Shown here: positions 62,903 through 64,000 of the stretch, in pieces
Position numbering within the stretch: the stretch's first letter is position 1
Layout of the letters: every line of letters begins with the position of its first letter
The notes under the pieces: generated by a model
Database searches by the model: none
The model's input: the letters and a program-made list of their open reading frames with translations, nothing else
Told to the model about the DNA's origin: nothing
Program-made: the position numbers and the translations under genes
Source of the DNA: Flammeovirga sp. SJP92
GTDB taxonomy: Bacteria > Bacteroidota > Bacteroidia > Cytophagales > Flammeovirgaceae
Length of the DNA: 64,000 bases
Assembly (NCBI RefSeq): GCF_001583495.1
Contig: NZ_LQAQ01000014.1
Coordinates: 87,847 to 151,846 of the forward strand
Direction of reading: 5' to 3'

Positions 62903-63021
62903 TAGTTTTGAAAGTAGCTATTAACCTAAACCAAAGATTTTTTATAAAAACAGGTAAAAGTTTTTGATCTATTTTTCTTTACTCAATGTATTACCCTTTG
63001 AAAGGGTAATACATTTTTTTT
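62903..63021 (+). ncRNA. Candidate small RNA between pgi and the GIN-domain gene
   Basis: The whole gap between the two genes (62784-63116, 333 bases) holds no ORF. After the pgi terminator there is a TAGTTTTG -7-like element (62903-62910) and then a second strong terminator (62985-63021) with no gene between. A transcript of about 100 bases is therefore possible. No -33 TTG is found and no RNA family is recognised, so this is a candidate only. Confidence 0.28.
62985..63021 (+). terminator. Orphan terminator
   Basis: AATGTATTACCC, loop TTTGAAA, GGGTAATACATT, followed by a run of T. Perfect arms of 12 bp, 144 bases after the pgi terminator, with no ORF between. Confidence 0.85.
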
Positions 63022-63116
63022 GAAATGAACTTTGAAGAACTCGTAAAATAAATTCCTATATTGATGCAACTATTCTAATTCACTTTTGTCTTTAAAAGAA
63101 AACTTTTACTTTCATC

Positions 63117-63794
63117 ATGAACAAATTACTATTATTTACGAGTGTCATTTTAATTTCTATTTCCACAACTTTTGCTCAAAAAGAACAAATCACTAAAAAA
63201 ATTGAAGTGGAGGATTTCAACTCCATTGAAATCATTGGTGAGTTTGACGTGGTCTTCAAACAAGGAGACGTTGCCAAAGCTTTTATTGAAGGAAAAGAAA
63301 AGTATGTCAATGAGGTTACTGTAACTCAAAAAGGAAACCACATTGAATTTAGAAATAAAAAAGACGGAGAAGAAAAGAAATCGTCCAACTCAAAAACAAA
63401 AAAAGTGGTACTTTATGTACAGTTTGTTGATTTGGAGAAAATCGAAACTTCAATGGTTGGGTCAATGTCATGTGACAACGATTTGAAGTTCAACGAGCTT
63501 GATTTTGAATATACAGGTGTAGGTGATACCGAATTGGTATTATCTGCCAAAAAATTCAATCTTGAGTTTGATGGCGTAGGTCAGATCACCCTGAAAGGAA
63601 AAGCCAACAAAGCTACAATGGAATGTAATGGCGTTGGTAAAGTAATGGCCAAAGATTTTGTAGTTAGGGATTTGGAAGCAGAATGTAATGGTATTGGAAG
63701 CATGCACGTAAATGCTGAACAGTATATCAAAATGGAAGCTTCAGGTATTGGTTCTGTCAAAAACCATGGGAATGCCCAAGGTCCGGCTAACTAA
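63117..63794 (+). CDS. GIN-domain (DUF2807) exported protein
   Basis: 225 residues with a signal peptide (MNKLLLFTSVILISISTTFA). The rest is the head GIN domain: EVEDFNSIEIIGEFDVVFKQ, KVVLYVQFVDLEKIETSMVG, then repeated beta-strand turns (YTGVGDTELVLS, FDGVGQITLKG, CNGVGKVMAKD, CNGIGSMHVNA, ASGIGSVKNHG), which build a right-handed beta-helix. Found widely in Bacteroidota in the periplasm or outer membrane; function unknown. Followed by a terminator. Confidence 0.9.
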   Translation: MNKLLLFTSVILISISTTFAQKEQITKKIEVEDFNSIEIIGEFDVVFKQGDVAKAFIEGKEKYVNEVTVTQKGNHIEFRNKKDGEEKKSSNSKTKKVVLYVQFVDLEKIETSMVGSMSCDNDLKFNELDFEYTGVGDTELVLSAKKFNLEFDGVGQITLKGKANKATMECNGVGKVMAKDFVVRDLEAECNGIGSMHVNAEQYIKMEASGIGSVKNHGNAQGPAN

Positions 63795-63825
63795 GAGAAT
63801 TCATCTTGAAATAAGATTCTCATTG

Positions 63826-63860
63826 AAGGGAGTGATTGAAAAATATCACTCCCTTTTTTT
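63826..63860 (+). terminator. Terminator of the GIN-domain gene
   Basis: An 11-bp perfect stem, AAGGGAGTGAT with ATCACTCCCTT, loop of 8, followed by T. Begins 31 bases after the stop. Confidence 0.92.
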
Positions 63861-64000
63861 ATGTCTTCTGTTTTTTTCTTAGTTTCAGAATAAGTACTGT
63901 GACAGAAGAAAAGGGATGATTTTAGTTTAATATTTTTTATTCTAATCAAGGCAGATTTGCAGAGCATAGCCTTAGTTACGCGATAAAAATCTAACGAAGA
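63861..64000. other. Right edge, no supported gene
   Basis: 140 bases with no start to a supported ORF. A minus-strand frame open from the edge to about base 63790 overlaps the terminator and reads SSLDFYRVTKAMLCKSALIR at its start; it is probably not a gene. The last 50 bases look less AT-rich than the rest and may belong to a dispersed repeat. Confidence 0.35.

Noticed and set aside
1..64000. CRISPR arrays, tRNA and rRNA genes
   Set aside because: No regular direct repeats with spacers and no cloverleaf or rRNA-like sequence were seen in the intergenic regions read.

Overview
The window is a stretch of AT-rich chromosome from a Bacteroidota bacterium, most likely a marine member of the Cytophagia (Flammeovirga-like; the genus is a guess from style, not a search). 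The evidence is the Bacteroidota-type promoters (TTG, about 19 bases, TAnnTTTG) seen upstream of several genes, the Bacteroidota form of RNA polymerase omega, a DUF4835/PorD-like protein linked to rpoZ and coaBC, many SpI/SpII-exported TPR, GIN-domain and porin-like proteins, and a SpoIIE-phosphatase sensor fused to a PD40 propeller. I see no CRISPR array, rRNA, tRNA, complete IS or prophage.

Layout. 1-4.8 kb is the end of a surface-polysaccharide locus: the C-terminus of a UDP-glucuronate decarboxylase-like epimerase, a family 2 glycosyltransferase, the initiating glycosylphosphotransferase, and gmd plus fcl for GDP-L-fucose. 4.8-15.4 kb is mostly minus-strand: a TPR protein, an M61 peptidase, hemB, a class I isoprenoid-synthase-like protein, an MscS channel, an RRM protein and argS, with a 57-residue membrane peptide and a thioesterase on the plus strand. 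15.9-29.3 kb runs mainly rightward: a second GT2, an RlmI-like rRNA methyltransferase, dcd, an MbnP/MbnH pair facing a His-rich lipoprotein, a FUSC exporter, a 1211-residue sensor phosphatase and a double-ABC peptide/nickel-type ATPase.

30.3-39.0 kb is a tight six-gene unit (lipoprotein hydrolase, DcuC-type carrier, OprO/P-type porin, M14 carboxypeptidase, second porin, lipoprotein with leucine-rich and lamin-tail domains). It ends in one strong terminator and looks like an undescribed uptake module without TonB receptors. 41.3-47.6 kb holds rpoZ and coaBC, then a minus-strand TetR/flavin-barrel/small-protein cassette with a clear palindromic operator, then porD, a UbiA-like protein and a methyltransferase.

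48.5-55.7 kb is inorganic nitrogen and sulfur metabolism: cobA (siroheme precursor) diverges from nirBD (assimilatory nitrite reductase), and cysCDN (sulfate activation) follows. The cobA and nirB promoters can both be read, and both carry the same inverted-repeat motif (AnGTA-N4-TACnT) in the promoter spacer, which suggests one regulator controls cofactor and enzyme together. 56-63.8 kb contains a GNAT-like protein, a TPR histidine kinase, gmhA, a second MscS, pgi and a GIN-domain protein. Between the last two is an orphan terminator that may end a small RNA.
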